Positions 11,312-21,296 of a stretch of DNA of 64,000 nt are shown here, one piece after another; the first letter of the stretch is position 1, and each line of letters opens with the position of its first letter. The stretch is from positions 16,318,811 through 16,382,810 of the forward strand of contig CM064481.1 of NCBI GenBank assembly GCA_032716605.1. Reading direction: 5' to 3'. The DNA comes from Paralithodes platypus. Lineage: Eukaryota > Arthropoda > Malacostraca > Decapoda > Lithodidae. The translations under genes and the position numbers were made by a program. Under the pieces are notes generated by a model. It saw only the letters and a list, made by a program, of their open reading frames with translations. It was not told the DNA's origin and ran no database searches.

Positions 11312-14194
11312 TTAAAGATGTGCTTCTACCATGTGTTGTACAAGCGCTTCCTTCTTGGTAAATCTGTCGTCGCACTCCCCACATTCGTAAACCTTGACCT
11401 TGATGTGGGTCCAAAGGTGCGTCTCCAGCTGCTGGTGGGAGAGGAAAACTTGCTGGCACTCCAAACACTCTAATATCTCAGTCTTGAGGCCAGTTCGAAG
11501 AGGCTTCCGGACGTTATCTTCCTCCCCTTGTTTAGGTATTGCTTCCTGATCAAACTCTGACCGGTCTTTATCGTGAGTTTGGAGGCTTTCTTGGTGAAAT
11601 TTGCGATTTTCTTTATTGTTAAACTTTGGATTCTCTTCCTGGTAAATCTTGGGCCCAACTTCACGGTGAAACTCTGGACTGTCTCTGTCATGGAGTTTAA
11701 TGCTGTAGTCTTGATGAAACTTGGAATTGTCTTCTTTATGAGACATGGGGCTAATTTCCTGGCAAAACTTGGGACTATCCTCCTGATGAAACTTAGGGCG
11801 GTCTTCATTGTGTAACTTGAGGCGGTGTTTCCTATGAAGCTTGGTACTCACTTCCTGATGAGACTTGGGGTTATTTTCTGGATAAATCTTTGGATTATCT
11901 CTATTGTGAAACTTTGGGTTGTCTTCCTGGTGTAAATTGTTTCTGTCTTTATTGTAGAGTTTCTTGTTGGTCCGTTGACGCTGGCTAAGCATTTTTCGGC
12001 TGTGGGTCATCATGTGTGCATCAAGCTTCTCCTGAGACTTAAATTCCTGCTGACAATGGCTACACTGATGAGTCGCCGTCTTCTCCAGTGCCGGGTGGTG
12101 GGTGGAGACATGTTTATCCAACATATCCTTGTCAGTGAACACCAGCTGGCACTCCGTACATGGCCGCTCTCTCTCTTTGGCATGATTCAATAAGTGTTTC
12201 TTGAGATTACCTTTTCTTGCAAATTTTCTGTCGCACATGTCACACTGGTGGAGCTTGCCTTTCTTGACGTGTGTGGCTAGATGGTCAGGTAGATAATTTG
12301 TACTGTTCCCCTGCTTCCCAGAAATTGAACCCAGTGCGTCATCATCGAGTGGGTCTACTGAGCTCTTTTGTTTTATAATGTCATTGCTGGCCAGATCATT
12401 GTCTACACCCTCCTCGTCTCGCTGAACTGTTTCCACACCCTCCTCATCTCGCTGAACTGTGTGGGTCAGTGCGTGTCTGTCCAGGTTTTCCTTGCGGGCA
12501 TAAAGCCGTCCACAGACAAGACACTTGAACCTCTTCTCCCCTGAATGTGTCCATAAATGCGTCTTGAGGTTGCCCACAAGACCAAATTTTTTACCACACA
12601 CCCCACATTCAAAGTTCTTCTCCCCCGAGTGCAAGATAAGGTGATCATTGAGGTGGCCACGGTTTGAGAACTTCATTGGACACTCGAAACAGTGATACCT
12701 CTTGGGCGGTGCCAGGTCTGCACATTTCTGGCATAAGAGCTTCCTCACCTTCTTGCCAGACAGGGACTCAATGCTGCATATATCCTTCCGAGTCAATAGC
12801 TGGGCACACTTGTAACACCTGTGCATACCAGCATGTTTCTTTAGATGCTTCATCAGCTGTTCTTTGTTGGCCAGACGACAGCCGCAAATGGCACATTTGG
12901 ATTTGATATCCGTATGAGATTGTGCATGTTTGATCATTACTGACTGGTACTGGAAAAGCTTGCCACATACATCACACTGGTGGGTCTTTGCTCGACAATC
13001 CTGGGATGTGTGGGAGGCAAACTCTTTCTTGCATATGAACTCCCTGCCGCAAATTCCACACTCCCGCCCCTTCTCCTCTCGATGATGAAAAGACCAATGC
13101 CTTTTAAGCTTCTCGTTGCGCATGTAGCTCCTCCCGCAAATGATACAGTGGAATGGCTTCTCTTCCTGGTGGACGTGTAGGTGCGTGGTGAGGTTGCCGC
13201 GGTTACCGAAACGCTGGCCACAAACCGGGCACTGGTGCTTTCTTTCCTTTGTGTGAGTCACCATGTGCACATCAACGTAGCTCTTCTTGGCAAATCTTTT
13301 CGGACACTTGGGGCACTGGAACCTTTTTACCGGGGCCCCCTTCTTCTTGTTAGAATTATTAACATCTTTGGGTGACTCACTTGAATTTTTTTTTTCTAAA
13401 ATGTTGTAAGCAGCTATGGTTGAATTACCGGTATTTGTGTTTGTTTCATGTACTTCAATATTTTCAGCAATTTCAAAAGCATCTTCACTTGAATCACTTG
13501 TGTTTTGGTCATGTATTCCAAAGGCATCTACTGTTGAATTATTACTTCTTGCATCCTGTTTTTTATCTTCTAAAATTTTAACGACTTCTTTGGTTGAATC
13601 ACTAAATTCAACTTTAATGGCATCTTTGGTTGAATCACTATTCTTTGTGTCACTTGATTCACTGTTTCCTGAAGTTTCTACACTCATCACTGCATCATGG
13701 CCTTCACCATTTTCTGATATAACAAGTACATATTCGCTCGAGTCGTTCAGCTTCACAAGTATTTCAATGCTCTCGGGAATAACACCAGTATTTTTGGTGA
13801 AATTGCTTGTCACTGCATCGTGTATTTCATCGCTCTTGGAAATATCACCGTTCTCTTCAATTGAACTCGTATTTGCATTGTGTACTCTAATGGTCTCAGA
13901 CATACCTGTATTACCATTCTCTTCATTTGAACTCCTATTTGCATCACATATCTCACTGTTTCCCAAAATATCAATAGCATTTTGAGCTGAATCACTTATT
14001 TTCCTAGCATGCACTTCATTATTTGCATCACATATCGCACTGTTTCCCAAAATATCAATAACATTTTGAGCTGAATCACTTATTTTCCTAGCACGTACTT
14101 CATTGGAATCCAAAACTTTAACGTTTGTTTTGATTGCATCAAAGATTTTAGTGCTGTACAGATGATCAACCTCTATCTTCATTTTTGTTGCCAT
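11312..14194 (-). CDS. C2H2 zinc-finger protein, about 960 aa
   Basis: This is the one likely host gene: an uninterrupted 960-codon frame. I chose the ATG at 14194 (context AACATGG) over the upstream ATG at 14221, because the nine extra codons run into a TTTTTAG tract that could be a splice acceptor. The N-terminus is acidic, Ser/Asn-rich and low in complexity, with a duplicated block (ARKISDSAQN...IDILGNS). About fourteen C2H2 fingers follow in three groups: roughly 13330-12460, then 12250-12000, then two C-terminal fingers at about 11470-11320. Several have the TGEKP-like linker (HSGEK). One finger ends H-x4-C instead of H-H, one Cys-rich unit is degenerate, and one finger near 12280 has lost its cysteines. 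A spacer of about 130 residues (11570-11960) is an 8-residue repeat of the type KFHQEDNP. A nuclear DNA-binding regulator is the natural inference; targets cannot be predicted. Confidence 0.88.
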   Translation of the reverse strand: MATKMKIEVDHLYSTKIFDAIKTNVKVLDSNEVRARKISDSAQNVIDILGNSAICDANNEVHARKISDSAQNAIDILGNSEICDANRSSNEENGNTGMSETIRVHNANTSSIEENGDISKSDEIHDAVTSNFTKNTGVIPESIEILVKLNDSSEYVLVISENGEGHDAVMSVETSGNSESSDTKNSDSTKDAIKVEFSDSTKEVVKILEDKKQDARSNNSTVDAFGIHDQNTSDSSEDAFEIAENIEVHETNTNTGNSTIAAYNILEKKNSSESPKDVNNSNKKKGAPVKRFQCPKCPKRFAKKSYVDVHMVTHTKERKHQCPVCGQRFGNRGNLTTHLHVHQEEKPFHCIICGRSYMRNEKLKRHWSFHHREEKGRECGICGREFICKKEFASHTSQDCRAKTHQCDVCGKLFQYQSVMIKHAQSHTDIKSKCAICGCRLANKEQLMKHLKKHAGMHRCYKCAQLLTRKDICSIESLSGKKVRKLLCQKCADLAPPKRYHCFECPMKFSNRGHLNDHLILHSGEKNFECGVCGKKFGLVGNLKTHLWTHSGEKRFKCLVCGRLYARKENLDRHALTHTVQRDEEGVETVQRDEEGVDNDLASNDIIKQKSSVDPLDDDALGSISGKQGNSTNYLPDHLATHVKKGKLHQCDMCDRKFARKGNLKKHLLNHAKERERPCTECQLVFTDKDMLDKHVSTHHPALEKTATHQCSHCQQEFKSQEKLDAHMMTHSRKMLSQRQRTNKKLYNKDRNNLHQEDNPKFHNRDNPKIYPENNPKSHQEVSTKLHRKHRLKLHNEDRPKFHQEDSPKFCQEISPMSHKEDNSKFHQDYSIKLHDRDSPEFHREVGPKIYQEENPKFNNKENRKFHQESLQTHDKDRSEFDQEAIPKQGEEDNVRKPLRTGLKTEILECLECQQVFLSHQQLETHLWTHIKVKVYECGECDDRFTKKEALVQHMVEAHL

Positions 14195-14589
14195 GTTGCC
14201 TGAAACTCTAAAAATGAACACTTATACAATTCATATGCAATGAAGCTTTTAAAAGCTCATTCACGTTAGAAAGTGAATACAGTGATTGAATGAAGAACTG
14301 TTTATTTTAGTAAGGCCCACTTTCTTCAATGTCAGTATCCTTTCTTATTTGTTTTTGTTTATTATTTTCTGTATGGACATCTTTCCTCTCCTTGCCCTAC
14401 CCTCATTAACACTATTTGGTCCGACGTCTTGTGCGTTATCATACTTTGTTATATTAGTATTGAGGATTTTACTTGCTTTTGCCATTTTCGAGCAATGTAT
14501 TTTAGTTTGTCCCCGAGGCTAAAAAAAATGCCTGCCTTAAAACTATAAAATGCCCACCCAGAGCCCCTTCGAGCTACATTAGTACATTA

Positions 14590-14770
14590 TTCAATACAAA
14601 AATGTCACGTCCAAAAGCCGATTTCTTCTAAGTTACAGGCTTGCTATCGCTCGCCCAGAAAAAATTGACACCTGAATTGGCTGAAGCGTCTTATTATCGC
14701 CAAACTAATGGGTGAAACGTCTTAAAACTGCCAAAGTAATGGAGTGAAATGGGGAGAGCCCTCGGTCTGT
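14590..14770. mobile_element. Decayed fragment of foldback MITE family F
   Basis: GCCGATTTCTTCT, GGCTTGCTATCGCTCGCC and AAAAAATTGACACCTG match the inner and right arm of the 4464-4837 element in order. The remaining arm has diverged. The ends are not definable. Confidence 0.6.
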
Positions 14771-15186
14771 TTATCTGTGTCAGTCCGTGTGTGCTTCATA
14801 ACGAGGATCTATCCCAATGTTACGTAACCGCGAAGCCTCCCCTTTGACTTTATTGTACAGTACCGGTATTGCTATGTGTGAGGTGTACTTTATTGTATTT
14901 CTATGATGTGTACTTTATGTTTCAATAAGGGGACCTGGTGTGGTGGCGTATATGTGGTGGGACCACCCCCCAGAGCTGCTGCAAATCACAGAGGAGCAGT
15001 GACGGGGGCAAACTAACACAACATGCCCCTGCCCCCCTCCCGGGGGCCACAAGATCCTGGAAATGGCTTCGGTTGCCCGGCCAAGTACCACAAGTAGTCT
15101 GTTGTGTCAGCTAGAAGACTGAACTGAGCTTAAGAAGGACCTCTTGGGAGTCAGAAGTACAGCATGGAGGTGTACAGTAATTGTGA

Positions 15187-15258
15187 AGGTGAACCATGAT
15201 CATGCTGCCAACTGTATAATACTTCAGGTGAACCATGATCATGATGGCAACTGTATTG
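15187..15258. repeat. Two-copy 39-bp tandem duplication
   Basis: AGGTGAACCATGATCATG followed by ..GCAACTGTAT (CTGCC in the first copy, ATGGC in the second) occurs twice at 39-bp spacing. Each copy contains the palindrome CATGATCATG. Confidence 0.8.
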
Positions 15259-15649
15259 TACATCTAACAAGGTATCTGTAGTAACCTGAAGAAGCTATCT
15301 GCGAAACGTCAATAAAGTGCTCCTCGTCATATGGTGTTTATATTCATCTGCAGCGTACCGTAGTTTTATCATGATGGACGGTGAAGAGTCTGGCCAGAGT
15401 CCTACCGGCTGCCCTCTAGTTGTCCGGGATCACTGTCAGGCTTACCCACGGCCTGGAACAAAGGTTATAGTGTACAGTCGGCCTAATAAGTGATGTCTCG
15501 GCACCAATTATGTATTGATAAATAATTGGTATCAGTAATATTTACACATGATTTCTTCTTTTCGAGGGAAATATACAACCATGTTCCTACACTTTTCCAC
15601 CCTATTTAACATCTGATAGATCATAGACATTAATACAATAAGGTACCAC

Positions 15650-17304
15650 ATAAGAGATTGCTATCTAAGCTTGAGACGATAGGATGTGTCAGGGGGAGTT
15701 TGCTGAAATGGATGGAGAGCTATTTAACAGATAGAGAAATGAGGACCAACATTAGAGGAACTTACTCATCGTGGCGGAAAGTTGAGAGTGGTGTGCCACA
15801 GGGATCTGTGTTGGCGCCTCTTATGTTCCTTATGTACGTGAATGACCTGCCGATAGGCATAAACTCCTACATGTCAATGTTTGCAGATGACGTAAAAATG
15901 ACGAGACAAATAACAAATATAAGTAGTTGTGAGGAGCTGCAAGGGGATTTAGATAAAATATACAAATGGAGCACCAAGTGGAAAATGAAATTTAATATAA
16001 GTAAATGCCATGTGTTAAATATGGGAAGAAGTGTGAATAGACCAAATTAGGAGTACAGGATGGGAGATAATATAATTAGCAAGGCCGAAAAAGAAAAGGA
16101 TTTAGGGTTGATTATACAAGATAGCTTGTCGCCAGAGAAACATATTAACAAGCTCTTTAGCGGAATGTATGCAATGGCCGGGAATATGAAAGTTGCTCTG
16201 AACTACTTGGATGAGAACATGTTAGCGAAAATTATGAAAAGTATGATTAGACCAAGATTGGAGTATGCAGCAGCGGTGTGGTCCCCACATCTTAACCTAA
16301 CAAGTGCGCATGGGGGTAATTGGAAACGTCCCCCTGTGCTGACGTATTTGAGGTGTTTCCGTCACTAAAATATTCATTGTGCCATTAATAGCATGAATAC
16401 TTATCCATATGCGCCTATTATGGGTTGATTATAAAGGTATTAACCTGAAACAACAATAAAACGAGTGAAAACAGCGTTTGGATGGTCAAAATCGGAGATA
16501 TAGCCCGCGAGTTGTATAATGTATGGGTGAGGCAAGCGGCTTTCCCGCCAATTTCCCCCAAGGCCACTGAGACACAGTCGATCGATACTCTCTCTCTCTC
16601 TTGCATTCGCTTGCTATCAGTGATGACCACACCCTCCAACTGGATTTCTAATGTTAGCACGAAAATATACCTCCGAATAAGGGAATAACAGGGAAAATAG
16701 GTGATAACTGAAGGAGAGGAGGAAAGTGGGGAAGGAGGGGAGGTAGAGGACTGAGATTTTGCATGGCCCAGGGGCCATTTTTTTTTTTGTTTTTTTTTTT
16801 TTTTTCGATGTCAAAAGTTGATTTTCTTTTTCACTCACTCTTAAGAGTCTCCCCGCAGTCCGCCGGGGGAACTCTTAAGAGTCTCCCCGCAGTTCCCGGG
16901 TTAAGAAGCATATTCACAAGTTAGAAAGAATCCAGAGAGTAGTTACTAGATTGGTTCCAAGTCTCAGAGAACTGCCATATGAAGGGAGGCTAGAAAAATT
17001 AAATCTACCGAGTCTAAAAGAGAGGAGAGAGAGGGGAGACATGATAATGATGTACAAATGCACCCGAGGGCTGGATAGGGAGGATATATTAATTATGGAT
17101 ACAGGAATAACTAGAGGCCACAGCTAAAGTAAAAAGACATACCTGCACGAACAATATCAGGAAGTTTAGCTTCCCATTTGTATTGACAAATGGAATAGGC
17201 TGGAGGAGGAGGTGGCGGGGGCAAGGAACATCCATATTTTCAAGAAAAAATTGGATGAAAGTAGACTGAGACGGGACAACACGAGCTTAGCTCAACTCCT
17301 GTAA
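15650..17304 (+). pseudogene. LINE reverse transcriptase C-terminal half, split
   Basis: The remnant begins within the palm region (VPQGSVLAPLMFLMYVNDL, MFADDVKM) and runs through the thumb and C-terminal region (EYAAAVWSPHL, then KKHIHKLERIQR). It carries an in-frame TAG at about 16048, the 605-bp insertion at 16296-16900, and further stops near 17125. CAT CTT AAG AAG CAT is continuous across the insertion if one TTAA is kept, which fixes the insertion point exactly. FADD replaces YADD, as in several LINE lineages. It is a dead fragment. Confidence 0.82.
16296..16900. mobile_element. TTAA-flanked non-autonomous element A, copy 1 (605 bp)
   Basis: TTAA at 16292-16295 and 16901-16904 flanks an element that starts CCTAACAAGTGCGCATGGGGG and ends CCGCAGTTCCCGGG; both ends begin CC when read inward. 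TTAA duplication and CC ends point to the piggyBac superfamily. The element holds an (AG)n/(CT)n tract, a long T-run near 16781-16804 and two near-direct copies of CTCTTAAGAGTCTCCCCGCAG close to the right end. No transposase is encoded. An inverted copy is at 17510-18554. Confidence 0.87.
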
Positions 17305-17509
17305 ACTACAATTAGGTAAATACAGCACAGAGCGATCCAAACGTAACGACAGCTGAGACATGACTTATTTATTAGTGGCCCCTGAATCATTGACGATGCG
17401 CCTTACGTAGGTAATGGCCAATCTTTGAACTCTAGCTTGCTGTTCAAACTTCCCGCCCGGGGAGAACTCAAAATACGATTGCCTTACATCGTGAGCGAAA
17501 CGCTCTTAA

Positions 17510-18554
17510 CCCGGGAACTGCGGGAAGACTCTTTAGAGTTCCCCCGGCGGACTGCGGGAAGACTCTTAACCCGTGGAGCCCCGGCTAGTTTTGTAATGTT
17601 TGCGCACCAGAACCCGGCCGGTTTTCAAAAAATGGTTTTATTCCAGAAACAATAGCGAATGGGTTAGGAATGAAGGAAAAACCACGAAAAACCGCTCAAA
17701 AAGCTTAAAAAATGGTCCTACAGAGCCCCCGAAAATGGATTTTACAAGAGTAAAAAATTGAAGGCAATTATCCCCAAAAAACAGGTTATTGCGCGCTCGC
17801 GCGCACGCACGTGGACTTTAGAGAGTTTTCAACCATCGGCACGGTTGCGTGGGATACGTACACAGTTCCCATACAAATCTGAGCCCTCTTGAGTGGCTAC
17901 ACCTGAGGTTACGGTCGGCGCAATTAGGGTGACGCGCCAGGCGCGTCTCTGGGGCTGTGCGTTACATACATCGCCGATGCGTCAGGCGCGTCGCTGGGGC
18001 TATACGGGTTAAGAGTCAGAGAAAAAAAAAATCAACTTTAAACATCGAATTGTTTTTTTTTTTTTTTTTTTTTGCCCCTGGGCCATGCAAAATATCACTC
18101 CTCTACTCCTCCTTCCCCACTTTCCTCCCCTCCTTCAGTTATCATCTATTTTCCCTGTTAGTCCCTTATTCTGAGGTATATTTTCGTGCTAACATTAGCG
18201 AGTTGCAAGCAGGGCATTGTCATCTCTGTTAGCAAGCGAGTGCAAGAGAGAGAGAGAGAGAGTATCGATCGACTGTGTCTCAGTGGCCTTGGAGGAAATT
18301 GGCGGGAAAGCAGGTTGCCTCACCCATACATTATATAACTCGCGGCCTGTATCTCCGATTTTGACCATCCAAACGCTGTTTTCACTCGTTTTATTGTTGT
18401 TTCAGGTTAATACCTTTATAATCAACCCATAATAGGCGCGTATGGATAAGTATTAATGCTATTTATGGTAAAATGAATATTTTAGTGATGGAAACAGCTC
18501 AAATACGTCAGCACAGGCGGACGTTTCTAATTACCCCCATGCGCACTTCTTAGG
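17510..18554. mobile_element. TTAA-flanked element A, copy 2 (inverted), containing element B
   Basis: The inverse of the 16296-16900 element, flanked by TTAA at 17506-17509 and 18555-18558. It starts CCCGGGAACTGCGGG and ends CGCACTTCTTAGG. At an internal TTAA it carries a 439-bp insertion (17570-18008); copy 1 shows the uninterrupted sequence ACTCTTAAGAGTGAG there. Confidence 0.87.
17570..18008. mobile_element. TTAA-flanked element B, copy 1 (439 bp)
   Basis: It starts CCCGTGGAGCCCCGGCTAG and ends GTCGCTGGGGCTATACGGG, imperfect inverted termini of about 16 bp, between TTAA at 17566-17569 and 18009-18012. Near the right end GCGTCAGGCGCGTC(G/T)CTGGGGCT is repeated, likely subterminal transposase sites. 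It contains the CG-rich palindromic stretch GCGCGCTCGCGCGC. It is non-coding. A 435-bp copy is at 35441-35875. Confidence 0.9.
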
Positions 18555-18558
18555 TTAA

Positions 18559-19229
18559 CCCGTTGAGCCCCGGCTAGTTACAATATTTTGTTCACCCCAG
18601 TCCCAAGCCATTTTCACTTATTTTTTTTGTTTGCTAGAATGGAAGACAAGGATGAGAAATGAAAAAAAAACAAAAAAAAATCACCTCTGACATTTTTTTT
18701 TGGGGGGGGGGGGGGGGGCTTCAAAAAAATTTGTTGAGCCAAAATGGAAGAGAATGGTGAGAAATGAACACACAAATAAAAAAAAAACTCATTTCGGTCA
18801 TTTGGGGGGCGGGGGGGGAGGGGGTTTCAATAGTTCGTCTCCCCCGCATGACCACCCGCCCGGGAGCACGAGGGTAAAAACTGAGTATGGCATTGTACGG
18901 CATACATCCTAAGGAGTATCTCACATAAATCTCAAGCCTCTAGCTCCCATACGACCGGAGTAATGAAGGTTCAAAGTGGCGGTAAACTAGGGGTGTAAAC
19001 TATCCCCACTAAGCCCACCACCACCAGCCGCGCGGCTGTCTCGGCCCGCTCACACCTACTGGCCCGGCTCCCCCACACACTACGGTACCGCCCCCTCCTA
19101 TTCTCCCGCCATTTCCTACCTTACGAGCCACGTAAGTGTTTTTTATATGTCGGACGCACGTGATGCGTCGCTGGGAGTTGGTGATCAAAGACTGCCGACG
19201 CAACACGTGCGACGCTGGGTCTCAACGGG
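18559..19229. mobile_element. TTAA-flanked element C (671 bp), related to B
   Basis: It starts CCCGTTGAGCCCCGGCTAG and ends GACGCTGGGTCTCAACGGG; TTAA at 18555-18558 and 19230-19233. The termini match element B but the interior differs and holds G-runs at about 18703-18718 and 18803-18822. It is non-coding and abuts element A copy 2 through one shared TTAA. Confidence 0.88.
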
Positions 19230-19405
19230 TTAATAACCACTCACGGACTCGTCCTTATGATGTGGGTACCACTACTAGAAAAACTAGTAAAATAAATAAA
19301 GAATAAAAATAAAAATTAAACTTGACCTAGCTTTGCGCTTTCCATGCGTCTGCTCTTGGGTACAGCTCGCCATCTTGTTCACAGCGAGTGCTCACTCTTA
19401 TACTC

Positions 19406-20168
19406 CTCGGGCCCGCATCGTAAGGACGTGTGTCCCCGACACTCCTGCCTTGCACCTCGTTCGTCACCTTACTTGACCCTAGTGAGTCCTTGCTCATTTG
19501 TCCATGACAGTGCTGAAGTTAGGTTAGATTATCAACTAGGTGTAGGCTGAAGTGTTAAATACAGGCCCTGGAGATTGTTTTTCTGGATCTAAGCATTCGT
19601 GTTAAGGGGTGTTCTTGTTGTGATAAGGCAAGTCGCCCCTCGTGTGTTTTTTTTTTATCCTAGCCCACTAATAGTTCACTGATTAGTCATGAGGCTTCTC
19701 TTAGGGTGAACTGGAGCCTGTTGCTCGGTCCCTTCAGGGTGTGCAACAAGTATGCTTCGGGGCTAGTACCATTGGATTTTCTCAGCTATTTGAGGGATCC
19801 GGCACGGAGCCATACTACTCTGCAACCGTATCATCATGTGTTCTACAGGTAGCGGGGTCGACGCTGGATCGCAGGTTTGAGCCATTGACGAACTCATCAC
19901 CAAGGGCTCCCATCTAGTTGGCCTCATTATATATACTGTATATGGTTAGGGAGTGTTATCATTGATAATTGATTGTTCATGATGTATAACCATGCCATGT
20001 ATGTACACGTTGTTCATCCCTACAGTACAGTATATATACAGTATACTGAAGGGTCGCCCCTTCCGGCGGGATTTTTATGGTTCAAGTGAGACTGAACATT
20101 AAATAACAACGTGTCTCAGGGTGTTCCTTGGGGTTCCCCCGCCGGGAAACACTCTGAGCTATATTAAA
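19406..20168. other. No gene seen; probable left flank or leader of the outer DIRS element
   Basis: I find no supported ORF. An imperfect inverted pair (GTGTCTCAGGGTGTT and AACACTCTGAG) lies at about 20110-20160, just before the 208-bp tandem repeat. I could not find an inverted terminal repeat matching the other end of the DIRS element. Confidence 0.4.
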
Positions 20169-20582
20169 ATTCAGTATTCACCGACTGGTACGGGTTTGCA
20201 ATGAATTCGGTTTGCGTTATTTAAGGCATATAGTATGATTCCGGAGGTTCCGGCATGTTACTAAAAATAATTCAAGTTTCGAAGGGTAACGGCGAAGCCT
20301 CCCCTCGTAATCACGTCTTCCGCCGCCAACAAAATAACACAAACAACAAAACGTTCTTCTGGCCTAAGACAGACAAATTCAATATTCCCCAACTGGTACG
20401 GTTTGCAATGAATTTGATTTGGGTTATTTAAGGCATATAGTATGATTCCGGATACGCCGGCATGTTACTAAAAAATAATTCGAGTTTCGAAGGGTAACGG
20501 CGAAGCCTTCCCTCGTAATCACGTTTTACGCCGCCAACAAATAACACAAAACAAACGCTCTTTTGGCTTTGAAACAGACGAA
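20169..20582. repeat. Two-copy 208-bp tandem repeat at the DIRS 5' side
   Basis: Two consecutive copies (20169-20376 and 20377-about 20582) share ACTGGTACGG, TTATTTAAGGCATATAGTAT, GGGTAACGGCGAAGCC and AATCACGT. They differ at many positions, so the duplication is not recent. Its place just upstream of the DIRS coding region suggests a terminal or promoter region of that element. Confidence 0.85.
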
Positions 20583-20999
20583 CATTACGCCGGCCGATAT
20601 TAAAAAGTGGGGAGACACAATCGCCGCGCGAATCACGGCTGAGCCGGGAAATAAACTCGCCCTTTTCGATCTTGTAGTTCCCAGTTAGACTGTTTTGCTT
20701 TATCATTGGCGACTTGTCCGCCGGATTTAGAATCAAAATTCCGTGTTAGCGACGCCAGGGTTGATTCATGTATCACAAGACGAATGAGGTCCGTGTTATA
20801 CACTTGGGTAAGAAGTTTACAAATTAGTAGCATATAATAGGCTACACAATACTCAATTACATTTCTGAGGAATGTTTAACGTAAGGGGAATTAAGATTGT
20901 TTAAGTGTTATTCAAACTTTATTGTTTTTTACGTGGAGATATATAATTATATTAATTATTCCAGCCTAGCGTGTCCTTATGAGCATTGATTCTTGAAAA

Positions 21000-21296
21000 A
21001 TGTTCTCACACAGGTTCGAAAGTGAAACAGCTAGGAAGGTTAATATCTGTGGCGGTAAGGAAGTAATCATGGATAAGAGTATTTTCTCTTTCTGTGCAGC
21101 TCTGGGCTGTCAGAGATTAGCGATTATGGGGCACTTGCTCTGTCTAAACTGTGTCCCTTGCCTAGACCGTTCGAGAGGTCGGTGGTTATCAAAAGCTTGT
21201 CCCAAATGTTCAGCCCTCCGCAATGCCTTGATTAACAATGAAGATAGTCAATGTAAGGTTATCCTTCAACACATTAAATTTGAATATGTAACATAG
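21000..21296 (+). CDS. Cys-rich leader ORF of the outer DIRS element
   Basis: A 98-codon ORF (possible internal start at 21069) with a Cys/His pattern FCAALGC, GHLLCLNCVPC, KACPKCS. A closely similar pattern opens the gag frame of the inner DIRS element (28862 onward: PCFRHGC, SHKSCLRHSQC, LCGPC), which supports a real small zinc-binding module. Its role, presumably nucleic-acid binding with gag, is inference. Confidence 0.55.
   Translation: MFSHRFESETARKVNICGGKEVIMDKSIFSFCAALGCQRLAIMGHLLCLNCVPCLDRSRGRWLSKACPKCSALRNALINNEDSQCKVILQHIKFEYVT

Larger units (their letters stand above)
14222..15474. other. Upstream flank of the zinc-finger gene, no gene seen
   Basis: I see no supported ORF. The stretch holds a decayed piece of the foldback MITE (about 14590-14770), a short GC-rich patch near 15030 and a two-copy 39-bp repeat. 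The promoter of the zinc-finger gene should lie somewhere above 14200, but I can point to no element. Confidence 0.5.
15638..17318 (+). mobile_element. 5'-truncated LINE interrupted by a TTAA element
   Basis: The plus-strand 3' part of a non-LTR retrotransposon, ending GTAAACTACAATTAGGTAA. Its coding region is split at 16292-16904 by a TTAA-flanked element. The two halves join at a single TTAA. Confidence 0.85.
15475..17368. mobile_element. Tc1/mariner-like MITE (family E, copy 2), inverted and interrupted
   Basis: After TA at 15473-15474 the sequence CAGTCGGCCTAATAAGTGAT is the inverse of the end of the 10890-11100 copy. Homology runs to 15637 and resumes at 17319 (GCACAGAGCGA, CAGCTGAGACATGACTTATT). 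The gap is a LINE. AATACA is shared at both junctions (15632-15637 and 17319-17324), although this string also resembles the LINE's own tail. The far CAGT end is missing because repeat D starts at about 17369. Confidence 0.8.
17369..19405. mobile_element. Repeat D, copy 1, interrupted by TTAA elements
   Basis: Two blocks, 17369-17509 and 19230-about 19405, match the 40797-41287 region in inverted orientation (ATTGACGATGCGCCTTACGTA, TTGAACAGCAAGC inverse, TCACGGACTCGTCCTTATGA, TAGCTTTGCGCTTTCCATGC). In the other copy these blocks are contiguous across one TTAA (about 41102-41105), so 17510-19229 is inserted material. The outer about 45 bp of the terminal inverted repeat is missing here. Confidence 0.8.

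Noticed and set aside
15290..15330. GAAGCTATCTGCGAAACGTC as a LINE/SINE or Penelope 3' end
   Set aside because: The motif resembles such tails but no coding part, promoter or duplication is visible nearby.
16781..16804. Poly(A)/(T) tail of a retroposed gene
   Set aside because: The run is internal to TTAA element A, is also present in its other copy, and is not next to coding sequence.
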